Shown here: piece after piece, positions 17,890-25,457 of the stretch
How positions within the stretch are numbered: position 1 is the first letter of the stretch
How the letters are laid out: the number at the start of each line of letters is the position of its first letter
Made by a program: the position numbers and the translations under genes
Notes under the pieces: generated by a model
Database searches by the model: none
Seen by the model: only the letters and a program-made list of their open reading frames with translations
What the model was told of the DNA's origin: nothing
NCBI GenBank assembly: GCA_003525905.1
Contig: DQIA01000118.1
Span: 9,248 to 73,247, forward strand
DNA length: 64,000 bases
Origin: Clostridiales bacterium
GTDB taxonomy: Bacteria > Bacillota > Clostridia > Oscillospirales > Oscillospiraceae
Direction of reading: 5' to 3'

Positions 17890-18768
17890 ATGCAGGATCA
17901 TATTGTTCGCGCCATCACGAAGGATGGCTTTCTGAAGGCGACGGCCATCTGCTCCACGGGGATCGCGGAGCGCGCCCGCCAGATCCACCACACCACGCCC
18001 ACGGCCACAGCCGCGCTCGGCCGCGTTCTGACGGCTGCCTCGATGATGGGCAACATGCAGAAGGTCGAAAACGGCACGCTGACGCTGCAGATCAAGGGCG
18101 GCGGCCCGCTTGGGACGCTGCTGGCCGTTTCGGATGCCGAGGGCAATGTCCGCGGCTATGTGCAGAATCCCGGCATCACGCTGCTGGAGAAGTATGCGGG
18201 CAAGCTGGATGTCGGCGCTGCCGTCGGCACGGACGGCATGCTCACGGTCATCCGTGATCTGCAGATGAAGGAACCCTACGTCGGCTCCGTCGCGCTCGTC
18301 TCCGGCGAGATCGGCGATGATGTGACGGCATACTTTGCCCAGAGCGAGCAGACGCCGACGGCCTGTGCGCTCGGTGTGCTCGTCGGCCGCGACCAGACGG
18401 TCAGCGTAGCGGGCGGCTATCTCATCCAGCTGCTGCCGGATGCGCCGGACGCCCTCATCGACCGGCTCGAGGCCGGTATCCGCGCCGCAGGCGCCGTGAC
18501 GCCCATGCTCTCCGAGGGGCTGACGCCGGAGGCCATGCTGCGCCGCGTGCTGGACGGCTTCGAGCTGGAGTTCCTCGAGAATACGCCGGTGAGCTATCGC
18601 TGCTACTGCTCGCGCGAGCGCGTGACCTCGACGCTCATTGCCATCGGCCGCAAAGACCTCGAGGAGATCGTCGCGGAAGGAAAGCCCATCAATCTCGAGT
18701 GCCAGTTCTGTGATCAGGTCTATACCTTCACGCCGGAGGAGATCTCGGACCTCTTGAAAGAGATTTGA
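17890..18768 (+). CDS. hslO: Redox-regulated chaperonin Hsp33
   Basis: A cytosolic holdase activated by disulfide formation under oxidative stress. It is 292 aa, typical length. The C-terminal zinc/redox centre is intact: CYC in YRCYCSRERV and the CQFC pair in LECQFCDQVY. The start is the ATG at 17890, 5 bp after the methyltransferase stop; a longer frame reading back into that gene is a shadow. It is the last gene of its operon. Confidence 0.95.
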   Translation: MQDHIVRAITKDGFLKATAICSTGIAERARQIHHTTPTATAALGRVLTAASMMGNMQKVENGTLTLQIKGGGPLGTLLAVSDAEGNVRGYVQNPGITLLEKYAGKLDVGAAVGTDGMLTVIRDLQMKEPYVGSVALVSGEIGDDVTAYFAQSEQTPTACALGVLVGRDQTVSVAGGYLIQLLPDAPDALIDRLEAGIRAAGAVTPMLSEGLTPEAMLRRVLDGFELEFLENTPVSYRCYCSRERVTSTLIAIGRKDLEEIVAEGKPINLECQFCDQVYTFTPEEISDLLKEI

Positions 18769-18797
18769 AGAAACTTGAAATAAATCGAAAAAAGTGC

Positions 18798-18826
18798 TTG
18801 ACAAAATGGGGACCCGCGTGTATAAT
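18798..18826 (+). promoter_or_regulatory. Consensus promoter of tRNA cluster 1
   Basis: A perfect TTGACA (18798-18803), 17 nt spacer, TATAAT (18821-18826), 43 bp before tRNA-Val. Stable RNA promoters are often consensus like this. Confidence 0.9.
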
Positions 18827-18869
18827 AAGACCCGTCGCTGATGAGTGATCGCCACTCGGAAGGACGCAG

Positions 18870-18945
18870 GGGAGCATAGCTCAGCTGGGAGAGCACATGC
18901 CTTACAAGCATAGGGTCACAGGTTCGAGCCCTGTTGTTCCCACCA
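18870..18945 (+). tRNA. tRNA-Val (TAC)
   Basis: A full cloverleaf of 76 nt with encoded CCA; acceptor GGGAGCA pairs with TGTTCCC (one G.U). The anticodon TAC is at 18903-18905, and GGTTCGAG is the T-arm. Confidence 0.95.
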
Positions 18946-18951
18946 TTATCT

Positions 18952-19028
18952 GGCCCGGTGGTGCAGTCGGTTAGCACGCCAGCCTGTCACGCTGGAGGTC
19001 GACGGTTCGAGTCCGTTCCGGGTCGCCA
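18952..19028 (+). tRNA. tRNA-Asp (GTC)
   Basis: 77 nt with encoded CCA; anticodon GTC in loop CTGTCAC, acceptor GGCCCGG with CCGGGTC. It lies 6 bp after tRNA-Val. Confidence 0.95.
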
Positions 19029-19042
19029 TTTTTAAAGCATCT

Positions 19043-19063
19043 GAGCCGAGTTTAACTCGGCTC
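19043..19063 (+). other. Hairpin in the tRNA-Asp/tRNA-Phe spacer
   Basis: A perfect 8 bp stem (19043-19050 with 19056-19063) with a 5 nt loop and no T tract, so more likely a processing or spacing element than a terminator. Confidence 0.5.
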
Positions 19064-19068
19064 AACAT

Positions 19069-19144
<76 letters not shown>

Positions 19145-19147
19145 GAT

Positions 19148-19223
19148 GCGGGTGTAGCTCATCTGGTAGAGCGCCACCTTGCCAAGGTGGAGGTAGCGAG
19201 TTCGAGCCTCGTCACCCGCTCCA
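19148..19223 (+). tRNA. tRNA-Gly (GCC)
   Basis: 76 nt with encoded CCA; anticodon GCC in loop TTGCCAA, acceptor GCGGGTG with CACCCGC. It lies 3 bp after tRNA-Phe. Confidence 0.95.
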
Positions 19224-19234
19224 TTCGTTAACTG

Positions 19235-19261
19235 AAGGAACGCACCCCGCGTTCCTTTTTT
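19235..19261 (+). terminator. Intrinsic terminator inside tRNA cluster 1
   Basis: A 9 bp stem AAGGAACGC/GCGTTCCTT with a 4-5 nt loop and a run of six T. It ends only 17 bp before tRNA-Cys, which has no obvious promoter of its own. Confidence 0.8.
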
Positions 19262-19278
19262 ACAAGATAACTTCATAT

Positions 19279-19353
19279 GGTGCCGTGGCCAAGTGGTAAG
19301 GCAAGGGTCTGCAAAACCCTGACTCCCCAGTTCAAATCTGGGCGGCACCTCCA
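19279..19353 (+). tRNA. tRNA-Cys (GCA)
   Basis: 75 nt with encoded CCA; anticodon GCA at 19311-19313, acceptor GGTGCCG with CGGCACC. It lies downstream of the intrinsic terminator at 19235-19261, so expression probably needs read-through. Confidence 0.95.
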
Positions 19354-19392
19354 AAAAAGAAAGACACGTTGATGCGTGTCTTTCTTTTTTGG
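19354..19392 (+). terminator. Terminator after tRNA-Cys
   Basis: A long palindrome of AAAAAAGAAAGACACG against CGTGTCTTTCTTTTTT with a short loop; the T-rich 3' arm makes it a strong terminator on the plus strand. Confidence 0.85.
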
Positions 19393-19444
19393 TGTCAGTG
19401 TATCGAAAGCCCTGCAGAACGCAGTCGGAAGTGTATGGCATCCC

Positions 19445-19484
19445 ATCGCCCCAAAGGCCCGAAGGGACTTTTTTTGACAAGCTG
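19445..19484 (+). terminator. Terminator-like hairpin with seven T (dispersed motif)
   Basis: CCCCAAAGGCCC, loop GAA, GGGACTTTTTTT: an 8 bp stem with one mismatch and a T run. A closely similar motif occurs at 21760-21783. The 19354-19528 gap otherwise holds only the terminators of tRNA-Cys and of the minus-strand gene. Confidence 0.45.
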
Positions 19485-19485
19485 A

Positions 19486-19514
19486 AAAGAGCCGCCCTCG
19501 GTGGGCGGCTCTTT
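19486..19514 (-). terminator. Terminator of the minus-strand membrane protein gene
   Basis: An 11-12 bp stem (AAAGAGCCGCCC with GGGCGGCTCTTT) around a 5 nt loop, just beyond the stop codon at 19529. Confidence 0.7.
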
Positions 19515-19528
19515 GGATAGATCGGGGA

Positions 19529-20053
19529 TCAGAACTCTGCGGGGTTCTTTGCGGCAGCTTCTGTCTCGGCGGCAGCGGCGGCCTTGGACTTGCGGACGGC
19601 GTCGCGGATGAAGAAGACGGCCTCCAGAATGCTGAAGACAAAGGCGATGCCAAGGTCCTTCAGAACGCTGGTTCGGATTTCCGCCTCCGTCAGGAAATCG
19701 GGAACGGATGCCAGGGCATCGCGGAACGCGATATCGTAGGTTTCCTTGAACGCATCAAAGATCTCCTTTGCCAGACCGAAATATTCGGCGGCGACGATCA
19801 TCAGCATGGTGAACACGACGGCGAGAATCGCGCCGTGCACGGTGTTCTTCCGGCCGGAAAACAGGCCATAGCCGAAGTAACCGGCGGCCATGCCGACCAG
19901 CGCGCTGATCCACGCAATATAGCCGAGCTGCAGCAAGCCGAAATGGACCAGGCCACCGGCGGCGGAGAAGAGCAGCGCGCCGAGCACACCGAGGGCGATG
20001 TTTTCGCGGCGCTTCACCGGAAGCTCCGCAGGGTTGACATAGGGTTCTGTCAT
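19529..20053 (-). CDS. Hypothetical four-helix membrane protein
   Basis: 174 aa, no family recognised. After a polar N-terminus (MTEPYVNPAELPVKRREN) there are three hydrophobic helices (~residues 20-45, 48-68 and 73-95), a soluble segment (~97-135) and a fourth helix (~138-155), then an Ala/Lys/Glu-rich tail. The layout resembles small uncharacterised membrane proteins of gut clostridia. The ATG at 20053 is chosen because GAGAGG lies upstream; longer starts lack a site. It is convergent with tRNA cluster 1 and has its own terminator. The function cannot be given. Confidence 0.7.
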   Translation of the reverse strand: MTEPYVNPAELPVKRRENIALGVLGALLFSAAGGLVHFGLLQLGYIAWISALVGMAAGYFGYGLFSGRKNTVHGAILAVVFTMLMIVAAEYFGLAKEIFDAFKETYDIAFRDALASVPDFLTEAEIRTSVLKDLGIAFVFSILEAVFFIRDAVRKSKAAAAAETEAAAKNPAEF

Positions 20054-20121
20054 GGGAGGTACCTCTCTTTCTTTTCTGTAAGCCCATTCTACCATGCCGG
20101 GCAGGAGAAAGCAAGAAGTAG

Positions 20122-21141
20122 TTATTCCTCCGTCGGCACGATGGAGCAGCTGTCCGTGATGCCATAGGTGGCGAGCAGGCGCTTTGTGCCCTTGTCCGTT
20201 ACCGGGCGAAGCAGGCGCAGGTGCTTTGCGCCCCCGGCACGCAGCGGGCAGATCGCCTCGCCCAGAAGCTGCGCCGCCAGCCCGCAGCCGCGGTGCTCCG
20301 GCAGCAGGGCCAGATGCAGCAGCGCGCCCTCATCGCCGTCCAGGCGGCGCGTGGCGACCATCCCGGCGGGAGTATCGCGCAGCATGGCGATGCGAACGCG
20401 GTCGCCCGGCTCCGTCTGCGGGCAGCCAAGCGCGGCCAGCAGGGGAGCGTCCTCCGGAGCTACGTCGCGATACCACATATTGAAATCCAGATAGCGGCTG
20501 CCGCGCCACCAGTTCTGGCGGCCGAGCGTCGAGAGCTCCGGCGTCAGGTGCGTAGCGTCGTTCAGCGAGATCAGCTCATAGCTGCCGTTTTCCCAGTGCA
20601 GCTCCGTGACGGCCGTGTTCTCGCTGTGGCTGACGCCTTCGTCCTGCCCGGGAAAGAACAGCTCTATCAGCGCGCCGCGCAGGACCATGCCGTGAGAGAA
20701 AATGGCGATGGACTGCCCTTCGTGACGGCGGACGACGTCGTCCAGCCCGGCAAGGAAGCGGTGTGCATATTGCAGGAAGCACTCCGCGCCCTCCACATAC
20801 CAATGGTAGGAATCGTGAGAGAAGGCGTGCAGCTGCGCGGGATAACGTCGCTCCAACTCGCCAAACGGCGTGTCCTCCCACGGGCCGAGGCCGACCTCGC
20901 GGAAGCGCGCGTCGCGGTGGAGCGGCAGGCCCTTCTGCCGGTAGATGGCCGTCGCCGTCAGGCAGGTGCGCTTCAGATCGCTGGCATAGACCGCGTCGAC
21001 GGGGATGCCTGCAAAGCGCTGCGCCAGCGCCGCGATCTGGCGGCGGCCGTTCGGCGTCACGCAGGAATCATATTGGCCGTGGATGCGGCGGAAGACATTG
21101 CCCTCCGCCTCCGCGTGCCGGATCAGGTAGATTGTTGTCAT
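20122..21141 (-). CDS. Histidine phosphatase-GNAT acetyltransferase fusion protein
   Basis: 339 aa, two domains. Residues 1-~200 form a histidine phosphatase (phosphoglycerate mutase-like) domain: the phospho-acceptor motif LIRHAEAEGN (His9), a second active-site His in FSHGMVLRG, and Glu in the VEGAE region. Residues ~215-339 resemble a GNAT acetyltransferase, with LALLPEHRGCGLAAQLL fitting the acetyl-CoA loop. The start at 21141 is preceded by AGAGGA; upstream in-frame ATGs lack a site. The substrate is unknown. The pairing in one chain suggests linked removal of phosphate and acetylation of a small metabolite, which is inference only. Confidence 0.8.
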   Translation of the reverse strand: MTTIYLIRHAEAEGNVFRRIHGQYDSCVTPNGRRQIAALAQRFAGIPVDAVYASDLKRTCLTATAIYRQKGLPLHRDARFREVGLGPWEDTPFGELERRYPAQLHAFSHDSYHWYVEGAECFLQYAHRFLAGLDDVVRRHEGQSIAIFSHGMVLRGALIELFFPGQDEGVSHSENTAVTELHWENGSYELISLNDATHLTPELSTLGRQNWWRGSRYLDFNMWYRDVAPEDAPLLAALGCPQTEPGDRVRIAMLRDTPAGMVATRRLDGDEGALLHLALLPEHRGCGLAAQLLGEAICPLRAGGAKHLRLLRPVTDKGTKRLLATYGITDSCSIVPTEE

Positions 21142-21241
21142 AGTCTGTTCCTCTCTGTGCATGGGATTTTCCTTCAGTATAGCACAGCAATTCAAAAATG
21201 AAAAGTGACAGACGGTCAAAAAACTGTCGGCCAAAAGCTTC

Positions 21242-21353
21242 GGAGGGGAAGAAAAGCAGGAATGGAAACCGTCAGGGCCTCCCTTCTCGTTCCATCACTC
21301 CCCGCAGCGGGAAAAACTGCAAGATAATATTTCAAAATTTCATTTTTGCAATT
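21242..21353 (+). repeat. Structured repeat, copy A (112 nt)
   Basis: It matches the reverse complement of 21791-21902 nearly without gaps, about three quarters identical by eye, including an unbroken 12-mer AAACCGTCAGGG. Three hairpins are shared by both copies with compensatory changes: GGAATG/CGTTCC, CCCGCAGCGGG and TGCAAGA/TTTTGCA. No ORF is common to the copies. With flanks it fills most of the 302 bp gap before the YtxH-like gene. Confidence 0.65.
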
Positions 21354-21443
21354 TCGAAAGCAGCTTGGCAAAAAGCTGAAGTGTTTTTTTGCGCAGGCGC
21401 GGGCATGCTAACCGTGCAGAAAAGCGTGAAGGGAGGAAGAACG

Positions 21444-21608
21444 ATGCAGGTACGATCCTTTTTGCTGACGCTCGGCCTCGGCATGGCCGCAGGCGGCACG
21501 GTAGCGCTGATGCTGCCGCGGCAGTCCGGCGTGCGCCGGGAGGCGCAGAAGGCCGCCGATGCCGTGGAGCAGACCATCACGGATGCGGTGCAGAAACTGA
21601 AGCCCTGA
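21444..21608 (+). CDS. Small YtxH-like membrane-associated protein
   Basis: 54 aa: a hydrophobic glycine-rich N-terminal helix (FLLTLGLGMAAGGTVALML) followed by a charged amphipathic segment rich in Ala, Lys, Glu and Gln. This is the layout of YtxH-like stress proteins, but the match is by composition only. GGGAGG precedes the ATG, and a good terminator follows 8 bp after the stop, which supports a real single gene. It sits between the two inverted copies of a structured repeat. Confidence 0.65.
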   Translation: MQVRSFLLTLGLGMAAGGTVALMLPRQSGVRREAQKAADAVEQTITDAVQKLKP

Positions 21609-21615
21609 CGGCCCG

Positions 21616-21646
21616 ATGCTGCGGAGGACCTCCGCAGCATTTTTTA
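21616..21646 (+). terminator. Terminator of the YtxH-like gene
   Basis: A 10 bp stem (21616-21625 with 21631-21640), 5 nt loop, T tract of seven. Confidence 0.88.
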
Positions 21647-21759
21647 TCGCGGCGTGCAGCAGGACTTGCGGGAACGGAAAAACCATGCTATAATTATGGC
21701 AGAATCTCTGCAAAAAAGACCTGCGGCCAATTTTAGGCAGCAGGTCTGCAGCTTATCCC

Positions 21760-21784
21760 AAAGGTCCTTTCGGACTTTTTCGCC
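21760..21784 (+). other. Terminator-like motif, second copy
   Basis: CCCAAAGGTCC, loop TTTC, GGACTTTTT; it resembles 19445-19484. It directly abuts copy B of the structured repeat. Confidence 0.4.
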
Positions 21785-21790
21785 CAGCCG

Positions 21791-21902
21791 TTTGCAAAAG
21801 TGTAAAATAGAATTATTATTTTGCATTTTTTTGCCGCTGCGGCGGGTGAAGGAACGCGAAAGGACACCCTGACGGTTTCCGTTCCTTCTTTCCTTCCCCC
21901 GA
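21791..21902 (-). repeat. Structured repeat, copy B (112 nt, inverted relative to copy A)
   Basis: The minus-strand reading aligns with copy A at 21242-21353 over the same 112 nt length. Stems are GGAACG/CGTTCC with GAAA/TTTC, GCCGCAGCGGC, and TGCAAAA/TTTTGCA. Base changes between copies keep pairing (for example C..G to G..C at the ends of the second stem). The rest of the 21609-21979 gap holds a terminator and a 7 bp hairpin at 21927-21945. Confidence 0.65.
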
Positions 21903-21979
21903 TTTCCGGTCCTCAAGCATGATTGCGGCACAGAGCGTCTGTGCCTAAATAAAATTTCAGAAAAGAAAAGGAGACGAAG

Positions 21980-23338
21980 ATGAAGCATTCGCTGACCTCC
22001 GGCTCGATCTGGCGCGGTATGCTGTTTTTTGCCCTGCCCATCCTGCTCGGAAACATTTTCCAACAGCTCTACAACACAGCTGACGCCTTTATCGTCGGCC
22101 GCTTTCTGGATAAGAACGCCTATGCCGCCGTCAGCTCCTCCGGCAGTCTGATTTTCCTGCTGGTCGGCTTTTTCAACGGCATTGCCGTCGGCGCAGGCGT
22201 TGTCATCGCACGCTATTACGGCGCGAAGGATACGGAAAAGCTCCAGACGGCCGTCCATACGACGCTGGCCTTCGGCCTGACGGCGGGCATCGTGCTGACG
22301 GTGCTCGGCATGACGCTCACGCCGCAGCTGCTGCGCCTCATGAAGACGGATGCGGACGTACTGCCGAACTCTATCGACTATTTCCGGATGTATTTTGCGG
22401 GCTCCATAGCCATCGTCATGTATAACCTCTGCGTTGGCATCCTGCAGGCCGTGGGAGACAGCCGCCACCCGCTGTATTACCTGATCCTGTCGTCCCTTGT
22501 GAACATCGCGCTCGATCTGCTGTTTGTCGGTGTGTTCCATTGGGGGGTCTGGTCTGCCGCACTGGCCACAAGCATCTCGCAGTTCGTGAGCCTCGGCCTT
22601 TGCATCTTCCGCCTGTGCCACTATGACACGGTCTACCGTGTGTGCCTGCGCAAGATTCGCTTCCATCTGCCCATGCTCAAGCAGGTTATCCACTTCGGTC
22701 TACCCTCCGGCGTGCAGAATTCCATCATCGCCTTTGCAAACGTCATCGTGCAGAGCAACATCAACGCCTTCGGCTCGAACGCCATGGCGGGCTGCGGCAC
22801 CTATGCCAAGCTCGAGGGCTTTGCCTTCCTTCCCATCACCTGCTTTACGATGGCGCTGACGACCTTCGTCAGCCAGAACCTCGGTGCACATCAGTATGAG
22901 CGCGTGAAGAAGGGCGTGCGCTTCGGCATCGTCTGCTCCACAACGCTGGCCGAGTGCATCGGCGTGGTGCTATTCCTGCTGGCAGAGCCGCTCGTGGCCA
23001 TTTTCCAGAACGACCCCGCCGTCATTGAGATCGGCGTGCGGCAGGCCCATGTGGAGGCGCTGTTCTTCTGCTTCCTGGCCTTTGCCCACTGCATCGCGGG
23101 CATTATGCGCGGCGCTGGCAAGCCGATGGTGCCGATGTTCATCATGCTTGCCATCTGGTGTGTGCTGCGCGTGGCCTATATCTCCATCGTCGTGCCGCTT
23201 GTGGCCAAAATCGACGTCATCTTCACGGCCTATCCGCTCACCTGGGGCGTGAGCTGTATCATTTTCCTCATCTACTTCCTTAAATCCGACTGGCTGCATA
23301 ACTACGACCGGCTGGAGCAGAAAAAGGCGCTGCTGTAA
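21980..23338 (+). CDS. MATE family efflux transporter
   Basis: A cation-coupled multidrug or metabolite exporter of the MATE family, 452 aa with twelve predicted membrane helices in two similar halves. The first half begins at MLFFALPILLGNIFQQLYNTADAFIVG, a MATE hallmark, and the second at IHFGLPSGVQNSIIAFANVIVQ. AAAGGAGACG precedes the ATG. It stands alone with a strong terminator after it. The substrate cannot be inferred. Confidence 0.93.
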   Translation: MKHSLTSGSIWRGMLFFALPILLGNIFQQLYNTADAFIVGRFLDKNAYAAVSSSGSLIFLLVGFFNGIAVGAGVVIARYYGAKDTEKLQTAVHTTLAFGLTAGIVLTVLGMTLTPQLLRLMKTDADVLPNSIDYFRMYFAGSIAIVMYNLCVGILQAVGDSRHPLYYLILSSLVNIALDLLFVGVFHWGVWSAALATSISQFVSLGLCIFRLCHYDTVYRVCLRKIRFHLPMLKQVIHFGLPSGVQNSIIAFANVIVQSNINAFGSNAMAGCGTYAKLEGFAFLPITCFTMALTTFVSQNLGAHQYERVKKGVRFGIVCSTTLAECIGVVLFLLAEPLVAIFQNDPAVIEIGVRQAHVEALFFCFLAFAHCIAGIMRGAGKPMVPMFIMLAIWCVLRVAYISIVVPLVAKIDVIFTAYPLTWGVSCIIFLIYFLKSDWLHNYDRLEQKKALL

Positions 23339-23347
23339 CACAATTTC

Positions 23348-23385
23348 AAACCGGCCGTCCGGGTTTTCCGGGCGGCCGGTTTTAC
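23348..23385 (+). terminator. Terminator after the MATE gene
   Basis: A stem of up to 15 bp (23348-23362 with 23368-23382), T-rich loop and T-rich end. A second hairpin, CCCACCGGC/GCCGGTGGG, follows at 23395-23418. Confidence 0.88.
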
Positions 23386-23433
23386 CGAGAAAAGCCCCCA
23401 CCGGCGCAGCCGGTGGGGGTGGTTTCTACAACG

Positions 23434-23465
23434 AAAAAGCAGCCCTTGCGAACAAGGACTGCTTT
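23434..23465 (-). terminator. Terminator of tRNA-Thr
   Basis: On the minus strand AAGCAGTCCTTG, loop TTCG, CAAGGGCTGCTT and a T run, immediately downstream of tRNA-Thr. Confidence 0.85.
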
Positions 23466-23541
23466 TGGAGCTACTGGCCGGACTCGAACCGGCGACCTGC
23501 TGATTACGAATCAGCTGCTCTACCAACTGAGCCACAGTAGC
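23466..23541 (-). tRNA. tRNA-Thr (CGT)
   Basis: 76 nt with encoded CCA on the minus strand; acceptor GCTACTG with CAGTAGC, anticodon CGT in loop TTCGTAA. It has its own promoter and terminator. Confidence 0.95.
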
Positions 23542-23562
23542 ATGGCGCGATTTGCGTGAATT

Positions 23563-23591
23563 ATTGTACTTCATTTTGCGGAATTTGTCAA
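23563..23591 (-). promoter_or_regulatory. Promoter of tRNA-Thr
   Basis: Minus strand TTGACA (23591-23586), 17 nt, TACAAT (23568-23563), 22 bp upstream of the tRNA. Confidence 0.85.
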
Positions 23592-23694
23592 GCCATATTT
23601 TTGCTATTTCAGAAAATTCAATTTCTGGGCCGTTCTTGTGAAAGCTGCACAGCATTGTGTCTCTGCATGACGGATTCTTCGTCGGTTTTTGAGA

Positions 23695-23723
23695 TTGACT
23701 TTGAATAAAAATTGATATAGAAT
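23695..23723 (+). promoter_or_regulatory. Promoter of the amino acid ABC importer operon
   Basis: TTGACT (23695-23700), 17 nt, TAGAAT (23718-23723), about 60 bp before the binding-protein start. Confidence 0.7.
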
Positions 23724-23784
23724 GTATATAAATTCAAGCGATAAAGCGGACACGTTCCGCCGGAACATGAAGGAGAATGAAAGC

Positions 23785-24660
23785 ATGAAAAAATGGATCG
23801 TCCTGACGCTGGCCCTTGCGCTGGCGCTGTCTCTGTTTGCGGGCTGCGGCAAGAGCGCAGACGCAGATGAAACCGATTATGCATCCATGTCCATCGAGGA
23901 GCTGAAGCCCCTGCTGAAGACGGTCACGGACGGCAAGCTGACCGTCGCGACCAGCCCGGACTTCGCGCCGTATGAATTCTATTCCATCGATGAGAACGAG
24001 AATCCGACGCTTGTGGGCTTCGACATTGCGCTTGCGCAGTACATCGCTGATTACCTCGGTCTGGAGCTTGAGATCATCCCCATGGACTTCGACGGCACGC
24101 TCAGCGAGCTCAGCGCGAAGAAGGCCGACCTTGCGCTCTCCGGTTACTCTCCCGATCCCACCCGTGAGGACAAGATGGACTTCTCGGATATCTACTATGT
24201 CGGCGGCCAGTCGTTTGTGACTGTGCAGGACAAGGCGGATTCCTTCTCCATGCTGGCCGACGCCAACAAGGCGGAGTACCAGATCGGCGCGCAGCTCGGC
24301 TCCATTCAGGCCGACCTCGCCAAGGAGAACACGCCGGACGCCGATATCGTGGAGCTCTCGAAGGTCACGGACATCATTGCCGAGCTGCTGAGCGGCAAGC
24401 TGGACGGCGCGTTCATCGAGACGGTCGTTGCCGAGGCCTATGCCAAGAACTATCCGGAGCTGTGTGTCAAGTTCGCGGTCCCCTATGAGCAGGAGGGCTC
24501 CGTCGTCGGTGTGAGCAAGGACAATGGCGCACTGCTGGCAGCCGTGAATCTCGCCATTGCCGCCGCCAAGGAGGACGGCTCCATGGACAAGTTCGTCGCC
24601 GAGGCCAACACGCTCGCCGAGGGCAATACCTACGAAGGTCTGCTGGATAATCAGGGGTAA
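23785..24660 (+). CDS. Polar amino acid ABC transporter, substrate-binding lipoprotein
   Basis: An extracellular solute-binding protein of family 3 anchored as a lipoprotein. It is 291 aa with a signal peptide ending in the lipobox LFAGC (Cys22), then the type II periplasmic-binding fold: TVATSPDFAPYEF, VGFDIALAQYIADYLGLE and the hinge motif DLALSGYSPDPTRE with the binding Arg. AAGGAG lies 9 nt before the ATG at 23785; an in-frame ATG at 23767 has none. The first gene of a three-gene importer. The ligand is probably a polar or basic amino acid; exact identity is unknown. Confidence 0.93.
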   Translation: MKKWIVLTLALALALSLFAGCGKSADADETDYASMSIEELKPLLKTVTDGKLTVATSPDFAPYEFYSIDENENPTLVGFDIALAQYIADYLGLELEIIPMDFDGTLSELSAKKADLALSGYSPDPTREDKMDFSDIYYVGGQSFVTVQDKADSFSMLADANKAEYQIGAQLGSIQADLAKENTPDADIVELSKVTDIIAELLSGKLDGAFIETVVAEAYAKNYPELCVKFAVPYEQEGSVVGVSKDNGALLAAVNLAIAAAKEDGSMDKFVAEANTLAEGNTYEGLLDNQG

Positions 24661-24687
24661 GCACGCATCTGAAAGAGTAAGGAAATC

Positions 24688-24728
24688 GCAGACTTCTCCC
24701 GCCGGAACGGCGAGAGAAGTCTGCACGT
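24688..24728 (+). terminator. Attenuating hairpin between binding protein and permease
   Basis: An 11 bp stem GCAGACTTCTC (24688-24698) with 24714-24724, an inner GCC/GGC extension and a weak T stretch. Such partial terminators keep binding protein in excess over the membrane parts. Confidence 0.6.
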
Positions 24729-24758
24729 TTGTTGAAATTATAAAGGAGGGATCCCCCT

Positions 24759-25457
24759 TTGCTTTCTGTCAATGGCTTCCGCGCCGCCCTAAAATATCTG
24801 ACCATGTTCAAGGAGGGCATGATCTGCACCGTCTCGCTGTCGTTCCTGACGGTCGTGTTTGGCTTTCTGCTGGCTCTCGTTCTGGCGTTGATGCGTATGA
24901 GCCGCATCAAGCCTCTGAGCATTTTCGCTTCCATCTATGTGGAGGTGTTCCGCGCGACACCGATGCTGGTGCAGCTGTTTATCATCTACTACATTGTGTT
25001 CGGCGGTGTGAATCTGCCATCGTTCAAGCTGTTCGGCTTCATTCGCTTTGAGCGCTTTCTGCCGGGCGTCATTTCGCTGGCGCTGAACTCCGCTGCCTAC
25101 CTCAGCGAGATCATCCGCGCCGGTATCCAGAGCATCGACCCCGGCCAGTCGGAGGCCGCCCGCAGCCTCGGCCTGACGCGCCGCCAGACGCTGCAGTCCA
25201 TCGTGCTGCCGCAGGCCATCAAGAACATCCTCCCGGCCATCGCCAATGAGTTCGTGACGATCATCAAGGAGTCGTCCATCTGCTATACCATCGGCGTGCA
25301 GGAGATCATGTCCGCAGTGAACTCCGTGAAGTCCGCGACGTTCTCCATTGGCGAGCCGCTGATCATCGCTGCCTGCGTGTATTTCTGCCTGACGTTCCCG
25401 ACGTCGAAGATCATCCAGTATTTCGAAAGGAGAATGAGCCGTGGCGACCGCAGATAA
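24759..25457 (+). CDS. Amino acid ABC transporter permease
   Basis: An HisM/GlnP-type inner membrane permease, 232 aa, about five membrane helices. The N-terminal half has [16 protein letters not shown] and [12 protein letters not shown], and the cytoplasmic EAA loop [22 protein letters not shown] contacts the ATPase. Translation starts at TTG 24759, supported by AAGGAGGG 8 nt upstream; no ATG is available before the first helix. It overlaps the ATPase gene by 17 bp. Confidence 0.94.
   Translation: MLSVNGFRAALKYLTMFKEGMICTVSLSFLTVVFGFLLALVLALMRMSRIKPLSIFASIYVEVFRATPMLVQLFIIYYIVFGGVNLPSFKLFGFIRFERFLPGVISLALNSAAYLSEIIRAGIQSIDPGQSEAARSLGLTRRQTLQSIVLPQAIKNILPAIANEFVTIIKESSICYTIGVQEIMSAVNSVKSATFSIGEPLIIAACVYFCLTFPTSKIIQYFERRMSRGDRR

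Noticed and set aside
21242..21902. A composite transposon bounded by the inverted repeats
   Set aside because: No transposase or target duplication; the repeats have diverged by about a quarter while keeping stems, and the enclosed gene is tiny.
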